The notes: generated by a model not told the origin, from the sequence alone. Positions 34,369 through 43,915 are shown, numbered from the stretch's first letter. The stretch: 53,812 nucleotides of DNA from Microbacterium resistens NBRC 103078 (GCF_001552355.1 NZ_BCRA01000023.1:1-53812); one strand, 5' to 3'. Numbers and translations: made by a program.

Positions 34369-34999
34369 TCGACACGCGGCCACGCGCGCCTTCTATGACA
34401 CGGTGGCCGAGGAGTACGCGTCGCTCCTGCCCGACCTCCGATACGAGCGCCCGCTGGAGCAGGCGATGCTCACGGAGTTCGTCGATGCGCTACCCGACGA
34501 CGACGCCCCGGTGCTCGACGCGGGGTGCGGCACCGGGCGGATGCTCACGCACCTCTCGGCGCAGGGGGTCGCTCCCCTGCACGGCCTCGACCTCTCCCCC
34601 GAGATGGTCGCCCACGCCCGCGCCTCGCACCCCGGCCTCCCCGTGGAGGTGGCGGACCTCGCCGCCCTTCCCCTCGACCCGCAGACGACTCGTGGCGTGC
34701 TCTGCTGGTACGCGATCATCCACAGCACCCGCGACGAGGTCGGGGCGATCCTGGACGAGTTCGGCCGGGTGCTCCGGCCGGGTGGCGCGCTGCTGCTCGG
34801 ATTCCAGGCGGGTGCCGGCGAGCGGGTCGTGGACGGACGCGCCTACGGTCATCCGCTCACGCTGCACGGCGTACTGCACGAGCCGACAGAGATCGCACGC
34901 ATGCTCGGGCAGCGCGGGTTCACGGTGATCGTCACCGCGCACCGCGCCGCACACGGCGAAGAACGCCACGCCCAGGGGTTCGTCCTCGCCCGGCGCTGA
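34358..34999 (+). CDS. Class I SAM-dependent methyltransferase
   Basis: 213 residues. Begins RAFYDTVAEEYASLLPDLRYE, then motif I VLDAGCGTGRMLTHL, motif II GLDLSPEMVAHAR and VLRPGGALLLGFQAG, the pattern of UbiE/COQ5-like or type 11 methyltransferases. Substrate unknown. It overlaps the GNAT gene by 11 bases, so the two are co-translated and may modify the same compound or protein. Confidence 0.88.
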   Translation: MSTDRHAATRAFYDTVAEEYASLLPDLRYERPLEQAMLTEFVDALPDDDAPVLDAGCGTGRMLTHLSAQGVAPLHGLDLSPEMVAHARASHPGLPVEVADLAALPLDPQTTRGVLCWYAIIHSTRDEVGAILDEFGRVLRPGGALLLGFQAGAGERVVDGRAYGHPLTLHGVLHEPTEIARMLGQRGFTVIVTAHRAAHGEERHAQGFVLARR

Positions 35000-35033
35000 G
35001 CACGGTCGCCCCCGGCGACCGACGCCGTCCGGC

Positions 35034-35636
35034 TCAGACCGGAAGCGGATCGGGCATTCCGGTGCGCAGTTCGAACGGCAGGTGGCTGAGGTCGTTGTGG
35101 GCGACCAGGCTCCACGGTCGCCCCTGCTTCTGCGAGATGACCGTGAGGCCGCAGTGCGCCTGGTTCAGCGTCATCCAGCGCCACTCCGGGGCTTCGAGCA
35201 CCTCGCGGACGAGCCAGGAGATGACGAAGTTGTGGGTGATGAGGACCTCGTGGACGTCTCCCTGCTTGCGCACGAGGAACTCGCTCACCGCGTCGCCCAT
35301 CTGCGCGCGCCCGGCTTCGATCTCCGCCTCCGTGACCGATCCGAAGAACGGCTCGAACGCGGCCGGGGTGTCCTCGGTCATCCCCGTGGGCACGCAGTCG
35401 AAGAGCAGCGCGGACGGCTGCGCGGTCACGGCGGGGAGGCGCTCGGCGATCGCGCGCGCGGTCTCGGCCGCCCGCAGCAGCGGCGAATGCCAGACCGCGT
35501 CCAGCGGAAGCCCCGAAAGCCGGTCTGCGATCAGCTCGGCCTGCCTCCGCCCGCGGGGCGAAAGGGGTCCGTCATCGACGCCGTGCTCGGCGTCCTGATG
35601 TTCACCGTGTCTGACCAGGTAGATGTAATGCGTCAC
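35034..35636 (-). CDS. Histidine phosphatase family protein
   Basis: 200 residues. The phosphoglycerate mutase-like RHGE motif at residues 9-12 carries the nucleophilic His; WHSPLLRAAETARAIAE and LITHNFVISWLV supply the second Arg and His. Could act on small phosphate esters or phosphoproteins; it lacks the insertions of a true phosphoglycerate mutase. Starts with GTG at 35636. Confidence 0.88.
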   Translation of the reverse strand: MTHYIYLVRHGEHQDAEHGVDDGPLSPRGRRQAELIADRLSGLPLDAVWHSPLLRAAETARAIAERLPAVTAQPSALLFDCVPTGMTEDTPAAFEPFFGSVTEAEIEAGRAQMGDAVSEFLVRKQGDVHEVLITHNFVISWLVREVLEAPEWRWMTLNQAHCGLTVISQKQGRPWSLVAHNDLSHLPFELRTGMPDPLPV

Positions 35637-35739
35637 AACCGCTCGCTTCGTCGCCGACGGTTCTGTCGGAGCCCTTCCAGCCTACGTCACCCGCCCTCGG
35701 CGGCTCCGGAGGGTTTCGGGATGAGACGCTCTTCCGCCC

Positions 35740-36777
35740 TCAGCTGGCGGCGCGCGCCAGCTCCGCCAGCTGGGCACGGCTCAGGGCCACGCCCACGCCC
35801 TGCACGATCTCGTCGACGTGCTGGATCGAGAAGGCATTGACGATCGGCGCCACGACGGTCCGCTGGGCCAGCAGCCACGCGATCGACACCGCGGCGACGG
35901 GCACCTGCAGTTCCTCTGCGGTGAGATCCAGGGCGCGCAGCACCTTGATTCCCCGGCGGTTGATGTTGCTGCGCAGTTGCATGCCACGCACCCCATGACG
36001 CGCGTCCGCCTTCGACCGGTGCCGCCCGGACAGGAACCCGTGCTCCAGGGCATGCGACGGGGTGACGGCGAGGCCCTGTGCACCGGCGACCAGCCGGAGG
36101 TCGCCTTCGAAGACGGTTCGTCGCAGCATGTTGTACGGCTCGTCGATCGCCTCGATGCGCGGATAGCCCGCGGACGAGAGGATCCGCGCCTCGACGAGTC
36201 TCTCTGCGGAGAATCCGAACGCGCCCAGCGTGCCGACCTTGCCCGCGTCGACGAGCCATTCCGCCGTCGCGAGGGTGTCCTCCAGCGGGCTGCCGTCGTC
36301 CTGGCTCGCGTCGAGGTACAGCACGTCGATGCGCTCGACGCCGAGCCGTGTCAGTGATGCCTCGACGGCGCGCACGAGGTTGACCGAGCCCAGACCGGGG
36401 TTGTCCGGGTGCGCCCCGACGCGCACGGCGAGGACCGTCCGGTCCCGGCGCCCCCGCGTGCGCAGCCAGCGTCCGATGATGTGCTCGCTGCGCCCCGCGG
36501 CGAAGCTGTCCGCCGTGTGCACCGCGTTGCCGCCGATCTCGGCGTACCGATCCAGGATGGCCTCGCTGCTCGCGGTGTCGGTGTTCCACCCGAACTCCGC
36601 TCCGCCCAGCATGAGCGGGAAGACCTGCAGTCCGCCTTCCCCCAGCGGTACGCGCACGGCTTCGCCGATCCCGGGGCCGATCACGGGGATCGGCGCCGAC
36701 GGGTGGACCATCGCTGCGCTCTCCTCCGCGGCCGGGCGCTCGGTGGCGCTGCCGGTGCCGACACTGAAGAGACGCAT
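35740..36777 (-). CDS. Aldo/keto reductase-like protein lacking the catalytic tetrad
   Basis: 345 residues with an AKR barrel: GLQVFPLMLGGAEFGW at the start, RAVEASLTRLGVERIDVLYLD, DAGKVGTLGAFGFSAERL and VAAVSIAWLLAQRTVVAPI. By alignment to the AKR pattern D-x4-Y / K / H, the four positions are His87, Phe92, Arg119 and Asp156, so no catalytic residue is conserved. The SN of the cofactor segment is also replaced (GAFGFS). It is probably not a normal reductase and may be regulatory or binding. ATG 36777 is chosen, with GGGGGTGA upstream; the reading frame continues further 5'. Confidence 0.82.
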   Translation of the reverse strand: MRLFSVGTGSATERPAAEESAAMVHPSAPIPVIGPGIGEAVRVPLGEGGLQVFPLMLGGAEFGWNTDTASSEAILDRYAEIGGNAVHTADSFAAGRSEHIIGRWLRTRGRRDRTVLAVRVGAHPDNPGLGSVNLVRAVEASLTRLGVERIDVLYLDASQDDGSPLEDTLATAEWLVDAGKVGTLGAFGFSAERLVEARILSSAGYPRIEAIDEPYNMLRRTVFEGDLRLVAGAQGLAVTPSHALEHGFLSGRHRSKADARHGVRGMQLRSNINRRGIKVLRALDLTAEELQVPVAAVSIAWLLAQRTVVAPIVNAFSIQHVDEIVQGVGVALSRAQLAELARAAS

Positions 36778-36920
36778 GCGTTCACCCCCGAATGCGATGC
36801 TGCGCTTGTCGCGCACCCCCCGGTGCGCACTTCCGAGCGTAGGGGAGGCATCGGACACTCCCGTTCATTGCGGCCAACGGCAGGCGAACTTCCCATAACG
36901 TTTCGGTCACAACAACGACG

Positions 36921-36964
36921 AAAGGCCCGTGTTGTCCCCCGTTCGGGGGACAACACGGGCCTTT
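36921..36964. terminator. Perfect 20-bp hairpin terminator of pnp
   Basis: Arms 36921-36940 and 36945-36964 with a GTTC loop, eight bases past the pnp stop (36973). Confidence 0.8.
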
Positions 36965-36972
36965 CCGACGAC

Positions 36973-39249
36973 TCAGTCCTCGGACGGCGCCTCCGCGGCG
37001 GCCTCGCCCTCGGCGGGGGCGTCGTCGAGCACCGGCTCGAGCGACAGCTTCCCGCGGTCGTCGATCTTCGTGATGCGCACGAGGATCTTCTGCCCGACGC
37101 CCAGCACGTCCTCGACGTTCTCGACGCGCTTGCCGCCGGCGAGCTTGCGCACCTCCGTGACGTGCAGCAGGCCGTCCTTGCCCGGCAGCAGCGAGATGAA
37201 CGCGCCGAAGGTCGCGATCTTCACGACCGTGCCGAGGAACTGCTCGCCGACCTCAGGGTTGGTGGGGTTGGCGATCGCGTTCACCTGGGCACGGGCCGCC
37301 TCGGCCGAGGGGCCGTCGGTCGCGCCGATGTAGACGGTGCCGTCCTCCTCGATGGAGATCTGCGCGCCGGTCTCGTCCTGGATCGCGTTGATCGTCTTGC
37401 CCTTCGGACCGATCAGCTCGCCGATCTTGTCGACCGGGATCTGCACGCTGATCACGCGCGGCGCCGTCGGCGCCATCTCGTCGGGAGCGTCGATCGCGGC
37501 GTTCAGCACGCCGAGGATCGTGAGGCGCGCCTCCTTGGCCTGCGTCAGCGCGCCGGCGAGCACCTCCGAGGGGATGCCGTCGAGCTTCGTGTCGAGCTGG
37601 ATCGCCGTGACGAACTCGCTCGTGCCCGCGACCTTGAAGTCCATGTCGCCCAGGGCGTCCTCGGCCCCGAGGATGTCGGTGAGGGCCGCGTAGCGGGTCT
37701 CACCGTCGACCTCGTCGGAGACCAGGCCCATCGCGATGCCGGCGACCGGCGCGCGCAGCGGCACACCCGCGTTCAGCAGCGACAGGGTGGACGCGCAGAC
37801 CGAGCCCATCGAGGTCGACCCGTTCGACCCGAGCGCCTCGGAGACCTGGCGGATGGCGTACGGGAACTCCTCACGGCTGGGCAGCACCGGCACGAGGGCG
37901 CGCTCGGCGAGGAAGCCGTGCCCGATCTCGCGACGCTTCGGCGACCCGACGCGGCCGGTCTCACCGGTCGAGTAGGGCGGGAAGTTGTAGTGGTGCATGT
38001 ACCGCTTGCTCGTCGTGGGCGAGAGCGAGTCGATCTGCTGCTCCATCTTGAGCATGTTCAGCGTGGTCACGCCCAGGATCTGGGTCTCGCCGCGCTGGAA
38101 GATCGCGGATCCGTGCACGCGAGGGATCACCTGCACCTCGGCGTCGAGCGGACGGATGTCCGCCAGGCCCCGGCCGTCGATGCGGACGCCCTCGGTGAGG
38201 ATGCGCCCCCGGACGATCTTCTTGGTGACGGACTTGTACGCCGCCGAGAACTCGCCCAGCGCGGACTCGGGCAGATCCCCGGCCTCGACAGCGGCGGTCA
38301 GCTCGCCCTTGACGCGGTCCTTGATCGCGTCGTCGGCGTTCTGGCGCTCCTGCTTGTCGGCGATCTGATAGACGTCGTTCAGCTCGGCGAGGGCGCGCTC
38401 GGACACGAAGTCGTAGGTCGCCTGCTCGTACGGAAGGAAGACCGGGTAGACGCCCGGCTCCTTCGAGGCCGTCTCGGCGAGCTTCGCCTGCGCCTCGACG
38501 AGCTGCATGAGGAACGGCTTGGCCGCCTCGAGACCCTCGGCGACGACGGACTCGCTGGGCTTGGTCGCGCCGCCCTTGATGAGGTTCCAGCTGCCCTCGG
38601 TCGCCTCGGCCTCGACCATCATGATCGCGACGTCCTTCGAGCCGTCGGCCTTGGTCACGACGCGGCCGGCGACGACGAGGTCGAACACGGCCTCCTCGAG
38701 CTGCGCGGCGGTCGGGAACGCGATCCACTGGTCGGCGGTGTCGCCGTGACCCGGGATGAGCGCCAGGCGCACACCCGCGATCGGACCGGAGAACGGCAGA
38801 CCAGAGATCTGCGTGGACGCCGAGGCGGCGTTGATCGCGAGCGCGTCGTAGAACTCGCCCGGCGCAATCGAGAGGACCGTGATAACGATCTGGACCTCGT
38901 TGCGCAGGCCGTCGACGAACGACGGGCGCAGCGGACGGTCGATCAGACGGCAGACGAGGATCGCCTCGGTCGAGGGACGGCCCTCGCGACGGAAGAACGA
39001 TCCGGGGATCTTGCCCGCCGCGTAGGAGCGCTCCTCGACGTCGACGGTGAGCGGGAAGAAGTCGAAGCCCTCACGCGGGTGCTTGCCCGCGCTCGTGGCG
39101 GACAGGAGCATCGTCTCCTCGTCCAGATAGGCGGCGACCGCGCCCTGCGCCTGCTGGGCGAGGCGACCCGTCTCGAAACGGATCGTACGGGTGCCGAAGC
39201 GGCCGTTGTCGAGCACGGCCTCCGTGGCGGTGATTTCAGGACCTTCCAA
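36973..39249 (-). CDS. pnp: Polyribonucleotide nucleotidyltransferase (PNPase)
   Basis: 758 residues: two RNase PH domains (about 15-230 and 340-560) joined by a helical domain, a KH domain with IGPKGKTI (about 575-600) and an S1 domain with [28 protein letters not shown] (about 650-715), ending in an acidic alanine-rich tail. Degrades RNA 3'-5' with phosphate. The start is TTG at 39249, because AGAAGGAG lies seven bases upstream and no ATG or GTG fits; the protein begins [12 protein letters not shown]. Unlike many genomes, rpsO is not immediately upstream. The leader is described separately. Confidence 0.96.
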   Translation of the reverse strand: MEGPEITATEAVLDNGRFGTRTIRFETGRLAQQAQGAVAAYLDEETMLLSATSAGKHPREGFDFFPLTVDVEERSYAAGKIPGSFFRREGRPSTEAILVCRLIDRPLRPSFVDGLRNEVQIVITVLSIAPGEFYDALAINAASASTQISGLPFSGPIAGVRLALIPGHGDTADQWIAFPTAAQLEEAVFDLVVAGRVVTKADGSKDVAIMMVEAEATEGSWNLIKGGATKPSESVVAEGLEAAKPFLMQLVEAQAKLAETASKEPGVYPVFLPYEQATYDFVSERALAELNDVYQIADKQERQNADDAIKDRVKGELTAAVEAGDLPESALGEFSAAYKSVTKKIVRGRILTEGVRIDGRGLADIRPLDAEVQVIPRVHGSAIFQRGETQILGVTTLNMLKMEQQIDSLSPTTSKRYMHHYNFPPYSTGETGRVGSPKRREIGHGFLAERALVPVLPSREEFPYAIRQVSEALGSNGSTSMGSVCASTLSLLNAGVPLRAPVAGIAMGLVSDEVDGETRYAALTDILGAEDALGDMDFKVAGTSEFVTAIQLDTKLDGIPSEVLAGALTQAKEARLTILGVLNAAIDAPDEMAPTAPRVISVQIPVDKIGELIGPKGKTINAIQDETGAQISIEEDGTVYIGATDGPSAEAARAQVNAIANPTNPEVGEQFLGTVVKIATFGAFISLLPGKDGLLHVTEVRKLAGGKRVENVEDVLGVGQKILVRITKIDDRGKLSLEPVLDDAPAEGEAAAEAPSED

Positions 39250-39503
39250 GAGGTCTCTCCTTCTTTGTTTAGACTCGCCCTCCCGTGTGGAGTGCGAGCA
39301 TCTCGAAGGAGCGGAGACGGGCAGATATGGGCGCACGGGAAGGACCCGCGTCATCCGCCTGCGCTGGCCACCAGTGGAAGGCCACCCGACGATCACCCGC
39401 CGGGGAGTCCACCACAGGGGACCAGCTTCCTGCCGACCCGCTCCGTGAAGGCTCCCTCGTGGCGAGAGAGCCCTGTTCAGTTGTGGATTCCGCAGAGGAA
39501 TCC
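39250..39503 (-). ncRNA. Structured 5' leader of pnp, candidate Actino-pnp element
   Basis: From a predicted start near 39503 the 254-base leader folds into hairpins at 39485-39503 (7-bp stem), 39450-39472 (GGCTC-CTCG stem with one mismatch) and around 39366-39382. A conserved RNA motif upstream of actinobacterial pnp (Rfam Actino-pnp) is established knowledge; I have not matched it base by base. PNPase autocontrol through leader cleavage is the likely function. No coding region is evident here; 39516-39590 also holds nothing recognisable. Confidence 0.5.
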
Positions 39504-39509
39504 TCGTCC

Positions 39510-39515
39510 AGCCTA
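39510..39515 (-). promoter_or_regulatory. Predicted -10 box (TAGGCT) of pnp
   Basis: Six bases later the transcript would begin with the first hairpin of the leader. No good -35 box is seen. Confidence 0.4.
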
Positions 39516-39593
39516 GCAGCAGGCCGCTCCGGCCCCACAGGCCGCCGGGCGGAACGATCTGGCGCCGTCACCGCCTTCCTGCTATGGTCCTTT

Positions 39594-39642
39594 TTGGAAA
39601 CGTTTCCAAGATTCATCTGATCGAGTTTGGAAACGTTTCCGG
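39594..39642. promoter_or_regulatory. Two LacI-type operators before the sugar operon
   Basis: TTGGAAACGTTTCCAA (39594-39609) and TTGGAAACGTTTCCGG (39627-39642) share the 12-bp palindrome GGAAACGTTTCC. Their centres are 33 bases apart, about three helical turns. They lie 34-82 bases upstream of the lacI start, the typical place for autoregulated LacI-family repressors. Confidence 0.85.
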
Positions 39643-39675
39643 AATCGGCCGATCAGCGCAGACGGAGGAACCGGC

Positions 39676-40737
39676 ATGACCGAGAAGCCCACACGGGTCA
39701 CGCTCGTGGAGGTGGCCGAGCGCGCCGGGGTCTCCTTGGGGTCGGCCTCCCGCGCGCTGCACGGCGGCGGCGCCAGCGACGTGATGGTCGAGCGCGTGCG
39801 CGCGGCCGCGGACGAGCTCGGGTACCGCCCCGACGCGAGCGGCCGATCGCTGCGGATGAAGCGCACCCAGCAGATCGCCTTCGCGGTGGCCGACATCGGC
39901 AACCCGGTGTACGTCGAGATGCTGTCGGCGATCCACTCGGCACTGGAGCCGCACGGCTACCGCGTCGTCGTGATGGGGACAGGACCGACCGCGCGCAGCA
40001 GCGCCGACCTCATCCGCAGTCTCAGCACGGGCATCGTCGATGCGATGATCATCGCGCCGCTGCGCACCGACGACGCCCTCGTGCAGGAGATCCGCGACGC
40101 CCCGGTGCCGATCGTCGTGATCGGACGCTCGCTCGCGGACGCGGGAATCGACTCCGTGTCGACCGACTCCGCCGAGGCGATCGGCATGGCCGTCCGCCAT
40201 CTCGTGGGGATCGGACGCCGTCGGATCGCCTTCGTGAACGGCCCCCTGGACACCACGCCCGGCGAGGCCCGCCAGCGCGGCTTCGACACCGCCACCGTCG
40301 AGGGCTTCGGCGCCGAGCGGGGCGAGGTCGTGGTCGCCGAGGACTTCACCGTCGCCGCGGGCCTCGCGGCCACGAGTGCGCTGCTGGAGCGGAGCCGGGA
40401 CGCCGGATCGCTCCCCGACGCCGTCGTCGCGGCGAACGACCTGCTGGCGATCGGAGCGATCCGGGCCGCCCGGAGGCTGGGGCTCTCGGTCCCCGAGGAC
40501 CTCGCCGTGACCGGACTCGACGACACCGAGTTCGGCCGCGTCTTCCAGCCCAGCATCACGAGCGTCTCGCTCGGGACGACCCAGCGCGGCCTCGCCGCCG
40601 CGGAGCTGGTGCGCGAGCTCGTGGACCCGGAGCGCCCGGCCGTCCGGACGGCCGCCCAGATCCGCGTCGCCCCCGAACTGCGTGCCCGCGAATCCACCGG
40701 CGCGCCCGAGCCCGCATCGAGCGAGGAGGCCCGATGA
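39676..40737 (+). CDS. LacI-family transcriptional regulator
   Basis: 353 residues. N-terminal HTH (VTLVEVAERAGVSLGSASRALHGGG) and hinge helix at about 50-60, followed by the periplasmic-binding-like effector domain (QIAFAVADIGNPVYVEM to SITSVSLGTTQRGLAAAELV). GGAGGA precedes the ATG. It is the first gene of a nine-gene plus-strand operon and almost certainly binds the paired operators just upstream, repressing itself and the operon until the sugar effector is present. The stop overlaps the next start (ATGA). Confidence 0.95.
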   Translation: MTEKPTRVTLVEVAERAGVSLGSASRALHGGGASDVMVERVRAAADELGYRPDASGRSLRMKRTQQIAFAVADIGNPVYVEMLSAIHSALEPHGYRVVVMGTGPTARSSADLIRSLSTGIVDAMIIAPLRTDDALVQEIRDAPVPIVVIGRSLADAGIDSVSTDSAEAIGMAVRHLVGIGRRRIAFVNGPLDTTPGEARQRGFDTATVEGFGAERGEVVVAEDFTVAAGLAATSALLERSRDAGSLPDAVVAANDLLAIGAIRAARRLGLSVPEDLAVTGLDDTEFGRVFQPSITSVSLGTTQRGLAAAELVRELVDPERPAVRTAAQIRVAPELRARESTGAPEPASSEEAR

Positions 40738-41678
40738 CCCCGACCGCGACGACCGATCCGCCCGTCAGGACTCGTCGGTCCCCCCGCCGGATCACCGGCA
40801 TGGAACGGGCCCGCCGCCGCGAGGCCATCGCGCTCGTGATGCCGTCGCTGCTGCCGATCCTCGTCCTGAGCGTCGCGCCGCTCGTGGTCGGGATCGCTCT
40901 CGCGTTCACCGACGCGCGGCTGGTCCGTCGTCCGGAGTACACGTTCGTGGGAATCGACAACTTCCTCCGCCTGGCGGGCAACGGCTTCTTCTGGGAGTCG
41001 TTCCGCATCGGCATGGTGTGGGCGGTGTCGGTCACGCTGCTGCAACTGGTCGCCGCCATGGGGCTGGCGCTGCTGCTGAACTCCGACCTGCGCTTCCAGG
41101 GCCTGACGCGGGTCCTCGCTCTGATCCCGTGGGCGATGCCCCCGGTCGTCGTCGCGATCATGTGGCGGATGATCTACTCCCCCAACGCCGGCCCCCTCAA
41201 TGCGTTCCTCGGGGCGCTGGGGCTCCCCGATGACACGAACTGGCTGGGCAGCTTCTCGCTCGCCCTCCCGGCCGTCGTGATCGTCGGGGTCTGGGTCGGG
41301 ATGCCGCAGACCACCGTGACCCTGCTCGCCGGCCTCCAGCAGGTCCCGTCCGAGCTCTACGAAGCGGCATCGGTGGACGGCGCAGGGTCATGGCGGCGGT
41401 TCGCCACCGTGACGCTGCCGAGCCTGCGCCCCATCATCGTCTCGATCACGTCGCTGAACTTCATCTGGAACTTCAACTCGTTCTCGCTCGTCTACGTCCT
41501 GACCGAGGGCGGACCCGGCGGGAGGACCATGCTGCCGATGCTCTTCACCTACCTGGAGGCCTTCAAGAACCGCAACATCGGCTACGCCGCCGCGATGGGC
41601 GTCGTCCTCGTGGTCGTCGTGGTGGCCCTCCTGGCCCTGTTCCTGCGCTCGCAGTTCCGCGCCGAGAAGGAGAGCTGA
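40734..41678 (+). CDS. Sugar ABC transporter permease, MalF-like (CUT1)
   Basis: 314 residues, six predicted membrane helices starting near residue 33. The EAA loop that contacts the ATPase reads EAASVDGAGSWRRFATVTLPSLRP. It pairs with the next permease and the binding protein downstream. No ABC ATPase gene is present in the operon, so a shared MsiK-type ATPase elsewhere is expected. Confidence 0.94.
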   Translation: MTPTATTDPPVRTRRSPRRITGMERARRREAIALVMPSLLPILVLSVAPLVVGIALAFTDARLVRRPEYTFVGIDNFLRLAGNGFFWESFRIGMVWAVSVTLLQLVAAMGLALLLNSDLRFQGLTRVLALIPWAMPPVVVAIMWRMIYSPNAGPLNAFLGALGLPDDTNWLGSFSLALPAVVIVGVWVGMPQTTVTLLAGLQQVPSELYEAASVDGAGSWRRFATVTLPSLRPIIVSITSLNFIWNFNSFSLVYVLTEGGPGGRTMLPMLFTYLEAFKNRNIGYAAAMGVVLVVVVVALLALFLRSQFRAEKES

Positions 41679-41680
41679 TC

Positions 41681-42508
41681 GTGAGGATCCTCGCCCGCAC
41701 CGGTCAGTACGCGGCACTGGTGCTGTACATCGTCTTCCTCGGCTTCCCGTTGCTGTGGCTCATCTCCGCATCGCTGAAGTCGTCCGGCGAGCTGAACTCG
41801 CTGACCGTGAGCCTCATCCCCCGGGACTGGGCGTTCGACAACTACGGCCAGGCGCTGTCCAAGCAGGGACTCATCCGCTCAGCCGGCAACAGCGCCGTGG
41901 TCGCCCTGGCCTCGACCGCCCTGGTCGTGCTCATCGCCCTCCCCGCGTCCTACGTGCTGGCGCGCATCAAGGGCCGCATCCGGGTCACCGGCGTGGCATG
42001 GATCCTGGTGAGCCAGGTCTTCCCGGTGATCCTCATCATCCTCCCGCTGTTCCTGATCCTCCGCTCCATCGGGCTGACCGACAGCCTGGTGGGCCTGACC
42101 CTCGTGCACACGACGTACACGCTGCCGTTCGCACTGTGGATGCTGCAGGGCTACGTCGCGGCCATCCCGCTGGAGCTGGAGGAGGCGGGATCGATGGACG
42201 GCGCCAGCCGGCTGGACGTGCTGCGACGCATCGTGTTCCCGCTGCTCGCGCCCGGAGTGGTCGCCACCGCCATGTTCTCGTTCGTGTCGTCCTGGAACGA
42301 GTTCTTCTTCGCCCTGGTGCTGCTCCAGTCTCCGGAGAACTACACGCTGCCGATCACCCTGCAGATGTTCATCGGAGGCGAGGGCAAGGTCGCGCTCGGC
42401 CCGCTCGCCGCCGGCGCGGTCCTGGCCGCGATCCCCAGCATCGTCTTCTTCTCGATCATGCAGCGCAAGCTCGTCGGCGGCCTGATGGCCGGCGCGGTCA
42501 AGGGCTGA
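41681..42508 (+). CDS. Sugar ABC transporter permease, MalG-like (CUT1)
   Basis: 275 residues, six membrane helices. The EAA loop is EEAGSMDGASRLDVLRRIVFPLLAPG. The start is GTG at 41681, three bases after the previous stop, with GAAGGAGAG upstream. The C-terminal ALGPLAAGAVLAAIPSIVFF..QRKLVGGLMAGAVKG is typical of the family. Confidence 0.94.
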   Translation: MRILARTGQYAALVLYIVFLGFPLLWLISASLKSSGELNSLTVSLIPRDWAFDNYGQALSKQGLIRSAGNSAVVALASTALVVLIALPASYVLARIKGRIRVTGVAWILVSQVFPVILIILPLFLILRSIGLTDSLVGLTLVHTTYTLPFALWMLQGYVAAIPLELEEAGSMDGASRLDVLRRIVFPLLAPGVVATAMFSFVSSWNEFFFALVLLQSPENYTLPITLQMFIGGEGKVALGPLAAGAVLAAIPSIVFFSIMQRKLVGGLMAGAVKG

Positions 42509-42549
42509 CGAGAACGCCGTACCCCACGAAACCCCGAAAGGAAACGCTC

Positions 42550-43824
42550 ATGAACACCCGTGGTGCATCCATCGCCGCATGCCTCGCGATCAGCGCTCTG
42601 GCCCTGGCGGGCTGCTCGTCGGCCGAGCCCGACTCCGACGGACCGGTCACGCTGACGTTCCAGTCCCTGTCGGATCAGCCGGCAGCCATCGCCGCTACCG
42701 AGGAGATCGTCGACTCCTGGAACACGGACAATCCCGAGGTCCAGGTCGAGATCGTCCAGGCCGGCTGGGACGGGATCTACGACAAGCTCATCACCCAGTT
42801 CAACGGCGGTGCCGCGCCGGACATCATCCACTACGAGGCGGCGGGCATCGTGCCCTTCGCCCGCGACGGCTATCTCGCCGATCTCGGCGAGCACATGTCC
42901 GACGAGCGACGCAAGGACATCCCCGAGGGTGTGCTCGACGCCGTGACCGTGGACGACGCCGTCGTCGCGTACCCGACGGAGCTGCAGTCGTACATGGTCT
43001 TCGCGAACAAGACGCTCCTGGATGCGGCCGGAGTCCAGATCCCCTCCGGCGACACCATGACCTGGGACGAGCTGCGCGAGATCGCCCGGGCGACGACCAA
43101 GGACGGGGCGTACGGGCTCGGATGGGGGCTGAAGAGCCCCACCGCCGCGTTCATGGCCATGGCCCCGCAGTTCGGCGGGGAGTACTTCGAGGGCTCCGGT
43201 GCGGACGCGTCCATCGTGGTCGGCGAGGGCGAGATGGCGCTGCCGGTTCTCGTGGACGAGATGGCCCACCAGGACAACTCGATCCTCCCCGTCAGTCTCA
43301 CCCAGTCCGGCTCCGAGGTGCTCGCGTCGTTCTACGCCGGGCAGGTCGCGATGACCGTCCAGGGCTCCTTCCAGGCGGCCAACATCGCCAAGGACGCGCC
43401 GGAGGGCTTCGACTGGGTGGTGCTGCCCCCGCTGGAGGGCCCCGAGGGTCCGGACCAGGCGGCGAACCCGCAGACGCTGTCGGTGAACATCGACTCCGAG
43501 CACGTGCAGGAGGCCGCAGAGTTCATCGAGTACTTCACCGCCGCGGACAACCTCGCCGCGCTGAACAAGGCCGATGCGCTGATCCCGGCGACGACGTCGG
43601 CGCAGCAGGCGATGGCGGACGAGCTGGGCGCGGAGTCCGGCTGGGATCGCATCCTCGCATCGGGCCAGCACATGGCCTCGGCGCCCTACCTGTTCGCCGA
43701 CGCCTTTGCGCAGTGGAAGGACACGGTCGCCACGCCCGCCTACCAGAAGTTCCTCGCGCAGGAGATCGACGCGGCACAGCTGGAGAAGGACCTGACCGAC
43801 GGCTGGGATCAGATCACGAAGTGA
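42550..43824 (+). CDS. Sugar ABC transporter substrate-binding lipoprotein (CUT1)
   Basis: 424 residues. Signal peptide with lipobox ALAGC (Cys22) anchors it to the outside of the membrane. The body is a two-lobe binding fold with segments PDIIHYEAAGIVPFARDGYLADL and FYAGQVAMTVQGSFQAANI usual in MalE-like family 1 proteins. GAAAGGAAA lies before the ATG. A stable hairpin at 43830-43859 follows the stop, which probably raises the level of this part of the transcript. Confidence 0.93.
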   Translation: MNTRGASIAACLAISALALAGCSSAEPDSDGPVTLTFQSLSDQPAAIAATEEIVDSWNTDNPEVQVEIVQAGWDGIYDKLITQFNGGAAPDIIHYEAAGIVPFARDGYLADLGEHMSDERRKDIPEGVLDAVTVDDAVVAYPTELQSYMVFANKTLLDAAGVQIPSGDTMTWDELREIARATTKDGAYGLGWGLKSPTAAFMAMAPQFGGEYFEGSGADASIVVGEGEMALPVLVDEMAHQDNSILPVSLTQSGSEVLASFYAGQVAMTVQGSFQAANIAKDAPEGFDWVVLPPLEGPEGPDQAANPQTLSVNIDSEHVQEAAEFIEYFTAADNLAALNKADALIPATTSAQQAMADELGAESGWDRILASGQHMASAPYLFADAFAQWKDTVATPAYQKFLAQEIDAAQLEKDLTDGWDQITK

Positions 43825-43829
43825 ACCGA

Positions 43830-43859
43830 GGTCGGCCGGGCCGCCCGGCCCGGCCGACC
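43830..43859 (+). terminator. Intra-operon hairpin after the binding-protein gene
   Basis: Perfect 13-bp arms 43830-43842 and 43847-43859 with a 4-base loop. Without a T-run it is likely a partial terminator or 3' stabiliser, giving more binding protein than enzymes. Confidence 0.6.
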
Positions 43860-43915
43860 AGACCCGGACGGGTCGACGGCGCCATCCGCGCCGATGAGAG
43901 CAGCAGGGAGAACTG

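Noticed and set aside
36409..39516. Very long plus-strand reading frame of over 1,000 codons
   Set aside because: It is antisense to pnp, whose protein is fully recognisable with domains in order. Codon bias in GC-rich DNA keeps opposite frames open.
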